Below the pieces are notes generated by a model. It was not told where the DNA came from, did not search any database, and worked only from the letters and a program-made list of their open reading frames with translations. The position numbers and the translations under genes are program-made. From Collinsella aerofaciens (GTDB lineage Bacteria > Actinomycetota > Coriobacteriia > Coriobacteriales > Coriobacteriaceae), in the NCBI GenBank assembly GCA_030826265.1, contig JAPJOH010000002.1, positions 70,048 through 134,047 of the forward strand: a DNA stretch of 64,000 nt, in the 5' to 3' direction. Positions 16,326 through 24,645 of the stretch are shown here, piece after piece; the stretch's first letter is position 1, and the number at the start of each line of letters is the position of its first letter.

Positions 16326-16898
16326 TTAGTTGAGCCTAAGGGCCTTCTGGATGGGCAGGTAGAGGGCGCCGACCAGAATGGCGTTAAAGACGGCGGTCAT
16401 GGCAACGACGGGCAGCATGGCGGCGGCGAGCTCGCCTACCACGCCGAGCATGGCCATCTTGATGACCATGAAGATGACGCCGGAGGCAAATGTGGTCAGG
16501 AAGGTTGCGACAATGGCGATGGCGGGCTTGATTTGACCGTTCTTGCCGGCGGCGTTGACGATGCCGGCCATGAGCATGGCGGCGATGCCCTCGGCGGCAA
16601 AATCGACGAACGGCGAAGTGGTGGTGATCTGGATCACGGCAGCCGAGATGAGGCCGATGACGAGCGCCTGGCCGATGTTGGGGCGAACGACCAGGATGGT
16701 GAGGCAGAAGGCCGAGATGATGAACTCGGGGCTGATCATGCCGCCCGAGATGCCCGAGATGGCCTTGCCGACGGTGAAGTTGAGGATGAAGCCGGCGGCG
16801 AGCAGGATGGCAAGCAGGACGAGGGCGCGGACATCGAGTTTGCCACGGTCGGCGGTCTGGACGGTGCGGGGCTGGGTGGCGGTGGTGTTCTGAGACAT
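16326..16898 (-). CDS. ECF transporter S component, probable tryptophan importer
   Basis: A 190-residue hydrophobic protein with about six membrane helices after a polar N terminus (MSQNTTATQPRTVQT). Segments such as FILNFTVGKAISGISGGMIS and LTILVVRPNIGQALVIGLIS fit substrate-binding S components. Start ATG 16898 follows AAAAGGATTTTCACC; an in-frame start at 16928 lacks a site. The transcript leader encodes a peptide with three consecutive Trp codons and an intrinsic terminator, which argues that the substrate is tryptophan or a Trp-derived compound. It is followed by the ECF ATPase and EcfT genes. Confidence 0.85.
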   Translation of the reverse strand: MSQNTTATQPRTVQTADRGKLDVRALVLLAILLAAGFILNFTVGKAISGISGGMISPEFIISAFCLTILVVRPNIGQALVIGLISAAVIQITTTSPFVDFAAEGIAAMLMAGIVNAAGKNGQIKPAIAIVATFLTTFASGVIFMVIKMAMLGVVGELAAAMLPVVAMTAVFNAILVGALYLPIQKALRLN

Positions 16899-16940
16899 GG
16901 TGAAAATCCTTTTGGAATGGGAGTGCAAGAGAAAAGCGGA

Positions 16941-17074
16941 GGCGCGTGATGCGAATGCGATCGGGCTCGAGATAGAAAAAGGCCCCCGGTCGAAACCGGA
17001 GGCCTTCCAATCACCTAGAGCGCAAAAACAGGCGTGAGGGACTCACTGTCGACCGATCGTATTCGCATCACGCC
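16941..17074 (-). promoter_or_regulatory. Tryptophan attenuator: antiterminator, terminator and long-range pairing
   Basis: On the minus strand the leader-peptide region contains CGGTCGA, which can pair with TCGACCG in the loop and 3' arm of the terminator hairpin (16981-17004), giving an antiterminator when a ribosome stalls at the Trp codons. In addition, 17049-17074 is complementary, with few mismatches, to 16941-16970 beyond the terminator, enclosing the whole switch in a long stem. This matches ribosome-mediated attenuation of trp operons. Confidence 0.75.
16976..17004 (-). terminator. Attenuator terminator before the ECF S component
   Basis: On the minus strand GGCCTCCGGT (17004-16995) pairs with ACCGGGGGCC (16990-16981) with one mismatch, followed by TTTTT (16980-16976). 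Confidence 0.85.
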
Positions 17075-17111
17075 ACCACCAGTTGTTAAGAGACTTCATC
17101 GTGTTCTTCAT
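17043..17111 (-). CDS. Tryptophan leader peptide (22 residues)
   Basis: ATG 17111-17109 to TGA 17045-17043 encodes 22 residues with NNWWWRDAN at the centre; the three TGG codons occupy 17073-17081. A strong AAAGGAG lies 8 nt upstream. It is too short to be a functional protein; consecutive Trp codons followed by a terminator are the hallmark of a trp attenuation leader. The stop lies on the antiterminator strand, so an unstalled ribosome would mask it. Confidence 0.85.
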   Translation of the reverse strand: MKNTMKSLNNWWWRDANTIGRQ

Positions 17112-17169
17112 GTCGGTGGCTCCTTTCGTGATGCCATGGCGCGGTCGCACCTAGTTGCTGTTGCGCTGC

Positions 17170-17175
17170 ACTATA
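17170..17175 (-). promoter_or_regulatory. Extended -10 promoter of the Trp leader transcript
   Basis: The minus strand reads TGT-TATAGT (TATAGT at 17175-17170), an extended -10 about 60 nt upstream of the leader peptide start; no good -35 is visible. Confidence 0.45.
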
Positions 17176-17196
17176 ACACAGCAAAGTGTGTGCGGG

Positions 17197-17286
17197 GAAA
17201 TCTTTTTTGAAAAGATTTCAGGCGGGTTTCCCGCCGGTCAAAAGAGCGGGCTGAGCGGGCGAGGCTGCCATTGCTGCCTCGCCCGC
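17197..17286. terminator. Hairpins after the C69 dipeptidase gene
   Basis: Three stems follow the gene on the minus strand: GCGGGCGAGGC/GCCTCGCCCGC (17255-17265 and 17276-17286), GGCGGG/CCCGCC (17221-17235) and the A/T-rich GAAATCTTTT/AAAAGATTTC (17197-17219). The last resembles an intrinsic terminator. Confidence 0.65.
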
Positions 17287-17298
17287 ACAGCTAGGACG

Positions 17299-19248
17299 TT
17301 ACTCCTTATTGCGACGGTAGAGGAAGTAACCGCCCGCGGAGATGACGGCAACGCCAGCGATGGCGAATGCGGCCACCATGCGGCCATCAAAACGATCGCC
17401 AGTGGTGGGCAGGCCGCCCTTGGTGTTCGTCTTGTTAGTGGTTACCGTGGTCGTGGTGTCGGACTTGCCAGGCTTCTCAGGCTTGGCGGCCGGCTGCTCG
17501 GGCTTAGCGGGCTGCTCGGGCTTAGCGGGCTGCTCGGGAGTGCCAGGCTGCTCAGGAGTGCCGGGCTGATCCGGGGTGACCGGATCGGTGGCAAGAGCAT
17601 CCTTGGCGTAGGTGATGGACACCTTGAGGCCGTTGGTCTCGGTGTTCAGGTCGCTTGGGGTAAAGGGCTGGTCGAAGTTTTCGGCCTTCTGATAGGCGCG
17701 CATCTCCTGGAGCAGTGCCTTGCACTTCTTGTAGGTGTTCTCGGTAGCAGCCTTGCCGGCCTTGTTGGCCAGGGCGGTGCGGCCCTCGGTGGTCGTCTCG
17801 GCCAGCATGGCGGCGTCAACTTCCTTGTTCTGCTCGATAAGCTCGTTCTGGAGCGCATCGAGGTAGGCACGGACGCTGACACCAAGGGTGTCAGGGTTCT
17901 CGAAGCAGAGCGAGCTGATGTCCATGAGGACGTAGTTGATTGAGTTCTCGGGCTCCTCGTTGTACACGACGTCAGTCTGGTTGCAGTGATCGAAGGAGAC
18001 GGTCTGATCGCTGAAGTACGGGCTGACCTCAGTTATCAGAGCGGAGTACAACGGGATGGCGACGGAGTACGCGGCGCGGGAGAGCATTTCCCACTGGATG
18101 GTAGCGACTTCGGGGTCATACCCGCGACGAATCTGGAAGAGGTTGATCTCGGTGTTGCGCTCGCTGCCGATGCAATAAACACCATCAGTGTTCGCGTTGA
18201 GGCCAGGGACGTTCTCGCCGCGGTTGCCAAAGGCACGAATCAGCTCAAAGGTGCTCCAGCCAGACTTGCCAGGCCTGAAGAACAGGGGCTGGATTTCGCT
18301 GACCATGGCTCCCTTTTGGTCAGGTTTTCCATCCTTCTTTACTGTGATAATGTCGTAATCTGTGCCTTCGGTCAGCTGACTACCAAAATAATCGCGGCCT
18401 TGCACATAGCGGGACCACTGGTTTACGCCGGAATCGGCGAGGCTTTCGCCATACGTTTGGGCGACATCGAATTTGCCGTCAGCGGAGTATTTGGCGAAGC
18501 CCTTCTCCACGGGCATGGACTCGATGCCCTCGGAGTGTAGGCAGTTCTCGGGGTCATCAAGGTCGACATCGTAGTTGAGGCTCCCGATATTAGGGTTGAG
18601 CGACGCGACGTCGTCAGCGAGCTTCATGGCGATCCACTGATGGGCGGAAAGTGTGGCGAACAGCCAGGTCTCGTTGTTGTCGGCGATGATGATCTGGTCG
18701 TTGGTGCAGACGCCTTGATCATCGATCAGTCTGCCGAGAAGCTCGACGCCCTCGCGGGCCGTGGCGCTCTCGCCCAGGATGATGCTGCCGTAACTGTACT
18801 CGCCCAGACCCACTTTCTCATCGATGCGGTCTGCTGCATCGGCCTCCTCGTTATAGGAAGTGCTTAGCGTGGCAGAGCAGGAGACGCCCTTCTCGTTGAT
18901 TCCGGCCTCGGAATAGGCGTCGGTGCGACCCATCCAGTTGGAGGGGTGGTCGCGTACATAGCTGTAACGATAGGTAGGCTTGTTCGAAGTGTATTCAAAA
19001 GCAGATTCAATCGAGCTGTACTTAAAGCCAGGTTCGTGAGCAGGTTCGATGCCGTAGTGCTTAAGATAGCGCTTGCCAAAGTCCTCGGCGCGGCCGTAGT
19101 ACGTATTGCCGTCGGCCGTATAGTTTTTGCCCATGTATATCTGCGTGCAGGCGAGCGCAGATGTCGGCATGGACATGATGGTTGCAGCTCCAAAGGCGAG
19201 GCCTATGCCTAGCTTCTTGAGCGCGTTGACGGGGTGAGTTTTCCTCAT
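17299..19248 (-). CDS. Secreted, sortase-anchored C69-family dipeptidase
   Basis: A 649-residue N-terminal-nucleophile peptidase of the PepD/C69 family. A signal peptide ends at SALA, exposing Cys34 (ACTQIYMGKNYTADGNTYYG) as the catalytic N-terminal residue, which also looks like the cleavage product needed for activity. The core has YYGRAEDF, YSYVRDHPSNW and GINEKGVSCSATLS. The C terminus carries a PEQPAKPEQP repeat linker, the sortase motif LPTTG (613-617), a membrane helix and a basic tail RRNKE. It thus appears to be a cell-wall-displayed dipeptidase supplying amino acids. A GGGAGG site precedes ATG 19248. Confidence 0.92.
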   Translation of the reverse strand: MRKTHPVNALKKLGIGLAFGAATIMSMPTSALACTQIYMGKNYTADGNTYYGRAEDFGKRYLKHYGIEPAHEPGFKYSSIESAFEYTSNKPTYRYSYVRDHPSNWMGRTDAYSEAGINEKGVSCSATLSTSYNEEADAADRIDEKVGLGEYSYGSIILGESATAREGVELLGRLIDDQGVCTNDQIIIADNNETWLFATLSAHQWIAMKLADDVASLNPNIGSLNYDVDLDDPENCLHSEGIESMPVEKGFAKYSADGKFDVAQTYGESLADSGVNQWSRYVQGRDYFGSQLTEGTDYDIITVKKDGKPDQKGAMVSEIQPLFFRPGKSGWSTFELIRAFGNRGENVPGLNANTDGVYCIGSERNTEINLFQIRRGYDPEVATIQWEMLSRAAYSVAIPLYSALITEVSPYFSDQTVSFDHCNQTDVVYNEEPENSINYVLMDISSLCFENPDTLGVSVRAYLDALQNELIEQNKEVDAAMLAETTTEGRTALANKAGKAATENTYKKCKALLQEMRAYQKAENFDQPFTPSDLNTETNGLKVSITYAKDALATDPVTPDQPGTPEQPGTPEQPAKPEQPAKPEQPAAKPEKPGKSDTTTTVTTNKTNTKGGLPTTGDRFDGRMVAAFAIAGVAVISAGGYFLYRRNKE

Positions 19249-19267
19249 TTTCCCTCCCAGCGTGCGA

Positions 19268-19291
19268 AAGCCCTCTGTCGCCAGAGGGCTT
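19268..19291 (-). other. Hairpin in the 5' leader of the dipeptidase gene
   Basis: AAGCCCTCTG (19268-19277) pairs perfectly with CAGAGGGCTT (19282-19291) around a 4-base loop, 20-43 nt before the start codon on the minus strand. It could shield the mRNA or attenuate. The rest of 19292-19475 is AT-rich, with no gene seen. Confidence 0.5.
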
Positions 19292-19483
19292 CAGCCAATA
19301 AAGACACCCCATTAGCGTAACGAACTGGAAACAATATTCATCTATGAAAGACACTTACTCGATAAGCGTGATGAAATATGCGACGAGCGGTTAATTGTAC
19401 TCAGTTTGTAGCTTTACTTTAATAAAGACGCCCTGTAATTACTGTAGCCGAATAAAGTAGCTGGGAATGCCTGAAATGAAAAT

Positions 19484-19518
19484 CCCCTGCTGTTTGGCAA
19501 ATGCATAAACAGCAGGGG
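19484..19518 (-). terminator. Terminator of the lipid-kinase operon
   Basis: A perfect 12-bp stem CCCCTGCTGTTT (19484-19495)/AAACAGCAGGGG (19507-19518); the minus strand continues ATTTTCATTTC. It ends the 20574-19555 operon. Confidence 0.75.
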
Positions 19519-19554
19519 AGACGATAATTGGATGAATATCATACCAATGTGGAA

Positions 19555-19647
19555 TTACTTCTTCCGGCGGTGGATCACGTTGATCGCATAGCCGACGAGC
19601 ATGGCCAGAACAATGACGATAAAGCCGAGCAGGGGATTGTCGTTCAT
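19555..19647 (-). CDS. 30-residue membrane microprotein
   Basis: ATG 19647-19645 to TAA 19557-19555 encodes MNDNPLLGF, a hydrophobic stretch (IVIVLAMLVGYAI) and a basic tail NVIHRRKK: a single membrane helix with the positive end probably inside. AGGAGG is 5 nt upstream, the spacing to the upstream lipid-kinase gene is 9 nt, and a terminator follows, so it is a real translated gene and not chance. No family recognised; it may assist the kinase at the membrane. Confidence 0.75.
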   Translation of the reverse strand: MNDNPLLGFIVIVLAMLVGYAINVIHRRKK

Positions 19648-19656
19648 GGGGTCCTC

Positions 19657-20574
19657 CTATTTACCGAGCGGTGAGAATTCGTCGACGATGAGGTTTAGGC
19701 ATTGCGGAAGCGCGCGGGCGCCAAAGACGCCGGAGTTGCTGGAGATAATCTCGCCATCGAACTGCATGCCCAGCGACGGCGTGCAGGTGATCTTGGCTTC
19801 CTTGGTCTGGATGATTTTGAACTGCGGGCGGCCGAGCGCCTTGCCGGCGGGGTCGAGCGCGGCGGTAATCACGGTGGGCAGCAGCTGCACGGTGCGCACG
19901 GGCTCGATGACTGCGATGTCCACCATGCCGTCGTTCATACGGCAGTTGGGGAACAGGTTGATGTCGTTTTGGATGACCGAGGTGTTGCCGGCCATGCAGC
20001 AGATGCCGTCGAGCTCCTCAACAATGCCATCATGCTCAATGGTAAAGTGCGCCACCGTGGGGTTGGGCGTGGCGAGAGCGGAGAGGAGGTAGGCGATCTC
20101 GCCGATGTCGTTTTTGGTGGGGGCGGCCTTCATCATGATCTCGGCGTCAAAGCCCGAACCGGCGATGATGATAAAGCCATGGCGCTTTTCGTTGCCGTTC
20201 TCGTCGAGCCAAAAGAGCTCGCCCATGTCTACTTTGACCGTGCGGCCGGCGCGACATGCCTTGGCAAGCGCCGCTGCCTCGGGGGCATTGCCGATGTTGT
20301 TAAAGAACAGGCAGGCCGTGCCGGAGGGGAAAACGAGCGTGGGGACGCCGCAGCCGCGCATCTGGTCGAGCACGTTGGAGACGGTGCCGTCGCCGCCCGA
20401 GACGACCACGCGGTCGAACTCGCGAACGTCTGCCACGGCGTCCTCGGGCTCCATGCCATCGCCGATAAAGCGCATCACGACTTCGTCGCCGCCCTGTGCA
20501 AGGGCGTGCGTGAATGCGTAGATTTCATCTGAGCTGGGACCCGATGCCGGATTGTGGATGATAAGGCAGCGCAT
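19657..20574 (-). CDS. Diacylglycerol/lipid kinase family protein
   Basis: A 305-residue member of the DagK/YegS/sphingosine-kinase family. The nucleotide-binding VVVSGGDGTVSN (GGDGT 60-64), FPSGTACLFFNNI and IIAGSGFDAEIM, plus the C-terminal LGMQFDGEIIS, are characteristic. It would phosphorylate diacylglycerol or another lipid at the membrane, recycling lipids from cell-wall polymer synthesis. It forms an operon with a 30-residue membrane protein and diverges from RNase D. Confidence 0.9.
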   Translation of the reverse strand: MRCLIIHNPASGPSSDEIYAFTHALAQGGDEVVMRFIGDGMEPEDAVADVREFDRVVVSGGDGTVSNVLDQMRGCGVPTLVFPSGTACLFFNNIGNAPEAAALAKACRAGRTVKVDMGELFWLDENGNEKRHGFIIIAGSGFDAEIMMKAAPTKNDIGEIAYLLSALATPNPTVAHFTIEHDGIVEELDGICCMAGNTSVIQNDINLFPNCRMNDGMVDIAVIEPVRTVQLLPTVITAALDPAGKALGRPQFKIIQTKEAKITCTPSLGMQFDGEIISSNSGVFGARALPQCLNLIVDEFSPLGK

Positions 20575-20672
20575 ACTTACGTTCCCGTTCTGTGACTAAC
20601 CGAGTATAGTTGTAAGGCAATGCCGATATCCTACCCGTGTTTTTCGGGCCTAACCTTATTCGATGGGTTGAT

Positions 20673-21806
20673 ATGTACATTTCCACACATCAGGCTCTAC
20701 TCGACTTTTGCCAGCGCGCCCGCGAGTTCGACGCGATTGCCGTCGATACCGAGTTTTTGCGCGAGCGTACGTTCCATCCGCGTCTGTGCCTGGTCCAGAT
20801 TGCCACCCCCGCCGAGAGCGTCGCAGTCGACCCCCTGGTGATCGACGACCTGTCGCCGCTCGCCGAGCTTATGGCCGACGAGAGCGTGACCAAAGTGTTC
20901 CACGCTTGCTCGCAGGATATGGAGGTCATGCTCCATACCGTGGGCGTGCTGCCGCGTCCTATTTTTGACACGCAGGTGGCTGCCGCCTTTTTGGGCGAGC
21001 GCCAGCAGATTTCGTACGGCGCGCTCGTGCAGACGTTTTGCGGCGTCTCGCTGCCCAAGACCGAGTCACTGACCGATTGGTCGCGCCGTCCGCTGACCGA
21101 TAAACAGATCGAGTACGCGATCGATGACGTCAAGTACCTGATCGTCGCCTATACCGAGATGATGAGCCGCCTGCGCGAGCTGGGCCGCGTGGACTGGGTG
21201 CTCGACGAGCTACGCCCACTGGCCGACGAGTCGCACTATCGCGCTGATCGTCACGAGGCATTCCGTAAGGTCAAGCGCATCAACTCCTGCAGCCGCCATC
21301 AACTGGGCATCGCGCGCGAGCTCGCCGCCTGGCGCGAGGACCGCGCCGAGCGCCGCAACATCCCGCGCAAGTGGGTCATGTCCGACGATACGCTGCTGGC
21401 GCTCGTCAAGCGCAATCCCATGCGCGTCGAGGAGTTCCGCAGTATCCGCGGTACCGATCAGCTGGGGGAGCGCGACGTGGACGGCGCGCTCATGGCCATC
21501 AAGCGCGGCGCGAGTTGCCCGCACGATCGCCTGCCGCTCATGGTGCGCGGACACCGCCAGATCTCGCCGGAGCTGGAGAGCGTGACGGATCTGATGTATG
21601 CGCTCATTCGCCTGGTTGCCGAGCGCTCGGGCGTGGCGACCTCGGTCATTGCCTCGCGCGATGACTTGGCCGACTACATTGAGCATCCCGAGCAGAGCCC
21701 CCTGCGCGAAGGCTGGCGCTTTGAGCTCGTGGGCTCGCGCCTGGACGATTTGCTCTCGGGCAACATGGGGTTGACGGTCAAAGATGGCAAAATTGAATTG
21801 CTATAG
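20673..21806 (+). CDS. rnd: Ribonuclease D with HRDC domain
   Basis: A 377-residue 3'-5' exoribonuclease of the DEDD superfamily. ExoI is VDTEFLRERTF (D25, E27), ExoII is FHACSQDMEVM and ExoIII is QIEYAIDDVKYL; the HRDC domain follows (about 210-290, REDRAERRNIPRKWVMSDDT). ATG 20673 is chosen since family members begin just before the ISTHQALLDF segment; the ribosome site is weak. A promoter TTCCCG-17 bp-TATAGT precedes it in the divergent gap with the lipid kinase. Confidence 0.92.
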   Translation: MYISTHQALLDFCQRAREFDAIAVDTEFLRERTFHPRLCLVQIATPAESVAVDPLVIDDLSPLAELMADESVTKVFHACSQDMEVMLHTVGVLPRPIFDTQVAAAFLGERQQISYGALVQTFCGVSLPKTESLTDWSRRPLTDKQIEYAIDDVKYLIVAYTEMMSRLRELGRVDWVLDELRPLADESHYRADRHEAFRKVKRINSCSRHQLGIARELAAWREDRAERRNIPRKWVMSDDTLLALVKRNPMRVEEFRSIRGTDQLGERDVDGALMAIKRGASCPHDRLPLMVRGHRQISPELESVTDLMYALIRLVAERSGVATSVIASRDDLADYIEHPEQSPLREGWRFELVGSRLDDLLSGNMGLTVKDGKIELL

Positions 21807-21870
21807 GGAAGCCTAACCGCCTGAATGGGTAAAATGCCTCCAACGTGTAACTCGATTCGGAGGAATTCAC

Positions 21871-22575
21871 ATGCCTTATTACTATGGATACGGCTTTGGC
21901 ATCGACCCGCTGTACCTGCTGGTTGTTCTTGTCTGCACGGTGCTTGGCCTTGCCGCACAGAACTATATCAACTCGACGTACAAAACCTGGTCCAAGGTTC
22001 GCTCGGACGGCGACACGGGCGCTACGGTCGCTCGCCGCATGCTCGACGCCAACGGCTGCAACGCCGTGGGTATCAAGGGTGTCGCCGGCGAGCTCACCGA
22101 CCATTACAACCCGCAGGACAATAACCTGTATCTCTCGGATGCCAACCGTTCGGGCGGGTCGGTCGCAAGCGTTGCCGTCGCCTGTCACGAGGCGGGCCAC
22201 GCCGCCCAGCGTCAAAGCGGCTACGCCATGATGAAAGTGCGTACCGCCCTGGTTCCGGTTGTCAACTTTACCCAGAACACCTGGACCATCGTGTTGCTCT
22301 TGGGCCTGTTTATGAACATTGCCGGGCTCACATCCCTCGCACTGATCTTCTTCTCGTTTAGCGTGTTGTTCCAGCTGGTTACGCTGCCGGTCGAGATTGA
22401 TGCTAGTCGGCGCGCCGTGGCGTATATTGAGCAGTCGGGTATGAGCTCCAAGCAGGTCAACGGTGCCAAGAAGGTGCTGACGGCCGCCGCGCTTACCTAT
22501 GTGGCTGCGGCGCTCACCTCGATTATTCAGCTGCTCTATCTTATGGCTCGCTACAACAGAAACTCCAACCGATAA
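21871..22575 (+). CDS. YugP-type membrane zinc metallopeptidase
   Basis: A 234-residue membrane protein: N-terminal helix (PLYLLVVLVCTVLGLAA), a cytoplasmic segment, the zinc-binding HEAGHAAQ (106-113) and two or three further hydrophobic segments (WTIVLLLGLFMNIAG, LALIFFSFSVLFQLV). This matches DUF2265/YugP. CGGAGG lies 8 nt upstream of ATG 21871. Its substrate is unknown. Confidence 0.9.
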   Translation: MPYYYGYGFGIDPLYLLVVLVCTVLGLAAQNYINSTYKTWSKVRSDGDTGATVARRMLDANGCNAVGIKGVAGELTDHYNPQDNNLYLSDANRSGGSVASVAVACHEAGHAAQRQSGYAMMKVRTALVPVVNFTQNTWTIVLLLGLFMNIAGLTSLALIFFSFSVLFQLVTLPVEIDASRRAVAYIEQSGMSSKQVNGAKKVLTAAALTYVAAALTSIIQLLYLMARYNRNSNR

Positions 22576-22591
22576 CAAATTGGGTCGCTGG

Positions 22592-22621
22592 GCGCCGCGG
22601 GGATTCGTGTCCCCGCGGCGC
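22592..22621 (+). terminator. GC-rich hairpin after the YugP gene
   Basis: A perfect 12-bp stem GCGCCGCGGGGA (22592-22603)/22610-22621 with a 6-base loop. No T-run follows, so termination may be partial and the xseAB genes could be partly co-transcribed. Confidence 0.55.
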
Positions 22622-22690
22622 TGTACTATGTGTTGGACTTGAATTTGCGCAGGGCCGAAGCCCTTGTGCACGATGACGAAAGGAGGCTGC

Positions 22691-24142
22691 GTGGCAGGCT
22701 GGAATCTAACCGGCAACAGCGTTTCCGCCGAGTTCGACGGGTCGGACGAGCAGGAGCGCAAAGAGCTCAGCGTGAGCCAGGCGGTCGAGATCGCCGCTGG
22801 TGCGCTCGATGCGATTCCGCAGCTGAGCGTCCTAGGCGAGGTCACCGGCTTTCGTGGCCCCAATGCCCGAAGCGGCCACTGCTACTTCCAGATCAAGGAC
22901 GACTCGGCCGCCGTCGATTGCATTATCTGGAAGGGCGCCTATCTCAAGCGCACCTTCGATTTGCGCGATGGTATGCAGGTGAGCTTTAAGGGCAGCTTTA
23001 ACCTCTACAAGCCCACGGGCCGTATGAGCTTTGTCGCTCGCTCGTTCTCGCTGGCGGGGGAGGGCCTGCTGCGTCAACAGGTGGCGCAACTGGCCGAAAA
23101 GCTGCGCCGCGAGGGGTTGATGGACGAGTCCCGTAAACGCCGCATCCCGGTGTTTTGCTCGCGCGTGGCGGTCGTCACCTCGCTTTCCGGCGCGGTAATC
23201 GATGACGTCAAGCGTACGCTGCGCCGTCGCAACCCGCTCGTCGAGCTTGTCTGCGTGGGCGCCAAGGTCCAAGGCGAGGGTGCGCCGGCGGAGCTCATCG
23301 AAGGTCTGCGCCGCGCCGCTGCCATCACGCCGGCGCCCGATTGTATTTTGCTTGTGCGTGGCGGCGGTTCCTTCGAGGATCTCATGACCTTTAACGACGA
23401 GGAACTTGCCCGTGCGGTGGCAGCCTGTCCCGTGCCTGTGGTGACAGGTATTGGCCATGAGCCCGATACCTCAATCTGCGATATGGTGAGTGACCGTCGC
23501 GCCTCCACGCCCACGGCGGCAGCCGAATCGGTGGCGCCGGCCATGACAGAGCTGGCGGATGTACTCGAGGCACGCCATCAGCGCCTGGGCGGTGCGATGG
23601 CATCGATGATCGGGTCGGATCAGGTCGATCTGGAGATGCTCGACCAGCGTGGTCGGCGTGCCTGGGATACCTATACGGCACGCTTGGGCGATGCGCTCGA
23701 TGCGGCCGCGTGCCGCCCGTGCCTCAACGATCCAACGTTTATGGTCGAGCGTCGCGAGTCGGAGCTCGCCTTGACGGCCGATCGCCTGTCGGGCGCCATT
23801 GCGCGTTCGGTTGGGGCATTCCGTTCGGGCTTCGAGCGTCTGCCCGAGCGCTTGGTCGCAAGCACCTCGGGGCTCGATGGCAAGCGTCATGCACTCACGC
23901 TCGCGAGCTCCCGCCTGGAGCATCAGGGGCGCACGATGTTGAGCAAGCCTGCGTCTGACTTAGGCCGCGCAGCGGCTTCGCTCGATGCCCTGTCACCGCT
24001 CAAGGTGCTTGCCCGCGGTTACTCCATCGCGTACAGCGATGACGGTGTGGCAACGAGTGCCAAGACTTTTAAACCCGGCGACGCTATTCGCGTGCGTATG
24101 GCGGACGGCAACGTGGCGGCAACCGTCGATACGGTCGAGTAG
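22691..24142 (+). CDS. xseA: Exodeoxyribonuclease VII large subunit
   Basis: A 483-residue catalytic subunit that degrades single-stranded DNA with XseB. An N-terminal OB-fold domain (VSQAVEIAAG, LSVLGEVTGFRGPNARSGHC, VDCIIWKGAY) is followed by the catalytic domain with VVTSLSGAVIDDVKRTL, ILLVRGGGSFEDLMTFNDEE, GIGHEPDTSICDMVSDRRAS, a coiled-coil region, and LKVLARGYSIAY at the end. Start GTG 22691 has AAAGGAGG upstream; an in-frame start at 22664 lacks a site. xseB follows 42 nt downstream. Confidence 0.95.
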   Translation: MAGWNLTGNSVSAEFDGSDEQERKELSVSQAVEIAAGALDAIPQLSVLGEVTGFRGPNARSGHCYFQIKDDSAAVDCIIWKGAYLKRTFDLRDGMQVSFKGSFNLYKPTGRMSFVARSFSLAGEGLLRQQVAQLAEKLRREGLMDESRKRRIPVFCSRVAVVTSLSGAVIDDVKRTLRRRNPLVELVCVGAKVQGEGAPAELIEGLRRAAAITPAPDCILLVRGGGSFEDLMTFNDEELARAVAACPVPVVTGIGHEPDTSICDMVSDRRASTPTAAAESVAPAMTELADVLEARHQRLGGAMASMIGSDQVDLEMLDQRGRRAWDTYTARLGDALDAAACRPCLNDPTFMVERRESELALTADRLSGAIARSVGAFRSGFERLPERLVASTSGLDGKRHALTLASSRLEHQGRTMLSKPASDLGRAAASLDALSPLKVLARGYSIAYSDDGVATSAKTFKPGDAIRVRMADGNVAATVDTVE

Positions 24143-24184
24143 ATCGCGTTTCATAGTGATAGACCTTTAGGAAAGGAAACAGAT

Positions 24185-24451
24185 ATGGCAGAGAAGACCC
24201 CGGTCGAGCAGCTTACGTACAAGCAGGCCTCGCAGGAGCTGGAACTCATTATCCGTAGCTTGGAGTCGGGCGACATGGAGCTCGAGGAGTCACTCGAGAG
24301 CTACACCCGCGGCGTCGAGCTCCTCAAGAGCCTGCGTACCCGCCTGGCCGATGCGGAGCAGAAGGTCTCGGTGCTTCTTAAGGATGTCGACGGCAACGAC
24401 GTGCTCGCCGACGGCGAAGCCGCCAACACCGACGACAACCTGTCGTTCTAA
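24185..24451 (+). CDS. xseB: Exodeoxyribonuclease VII small subunit
   Basis: An 88-residue, mostly helical subunit with LTYKQASQELELIIRSLESG, DMELEESLESYTRGVELLKS and LADAEQKVSVL, the complete XseB pattern. AGGAAAGGAAAC precedes ATG 24185. Confidence 0.95.
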   Translation: MAEKTPVEQLTYKQASQELELIIRSLESGDMELEESLESYTRGVELLKSLRTRLADAEQKVSVLLKDVDGNDVLADGEAANTDDNLSF

Positions 24452-24471
24452 CCATCCCGCAACCCACTTTG

Positions 24472-24582
24472 GGGTAGTCTTTTTGGACGGGGCTTTTTTG
24501 ACTACCTCTTGTCGGCTGCCTCGCCGAGCACTTGCGTTTGCGAAAAAGTAGTCAAAAAAGCCCCGTCGCAAAAAGACTACCC
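24472..24582. repeat. Long-armed inverted repeat between convergent xseB and merR
   Basis: GGGTAGTCTTTTT (24472-24484) and 24486-24505 pair with 24570-24582 and 24548-24567: a stem of 33 pairs with one small internal loop. The 42-base loop contains TCGGC/GCCGA. A- and T-runs inside the arms let it act as a terminator in both directions. Confidence 0.8.
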
Positions 24583-24645
24583 TGGTGGCTTGGCCATTGG
24601 AGGTGAATGTTGCTTGCCTTTTGGCGTGTTAGGTGAGTTGAGGCG

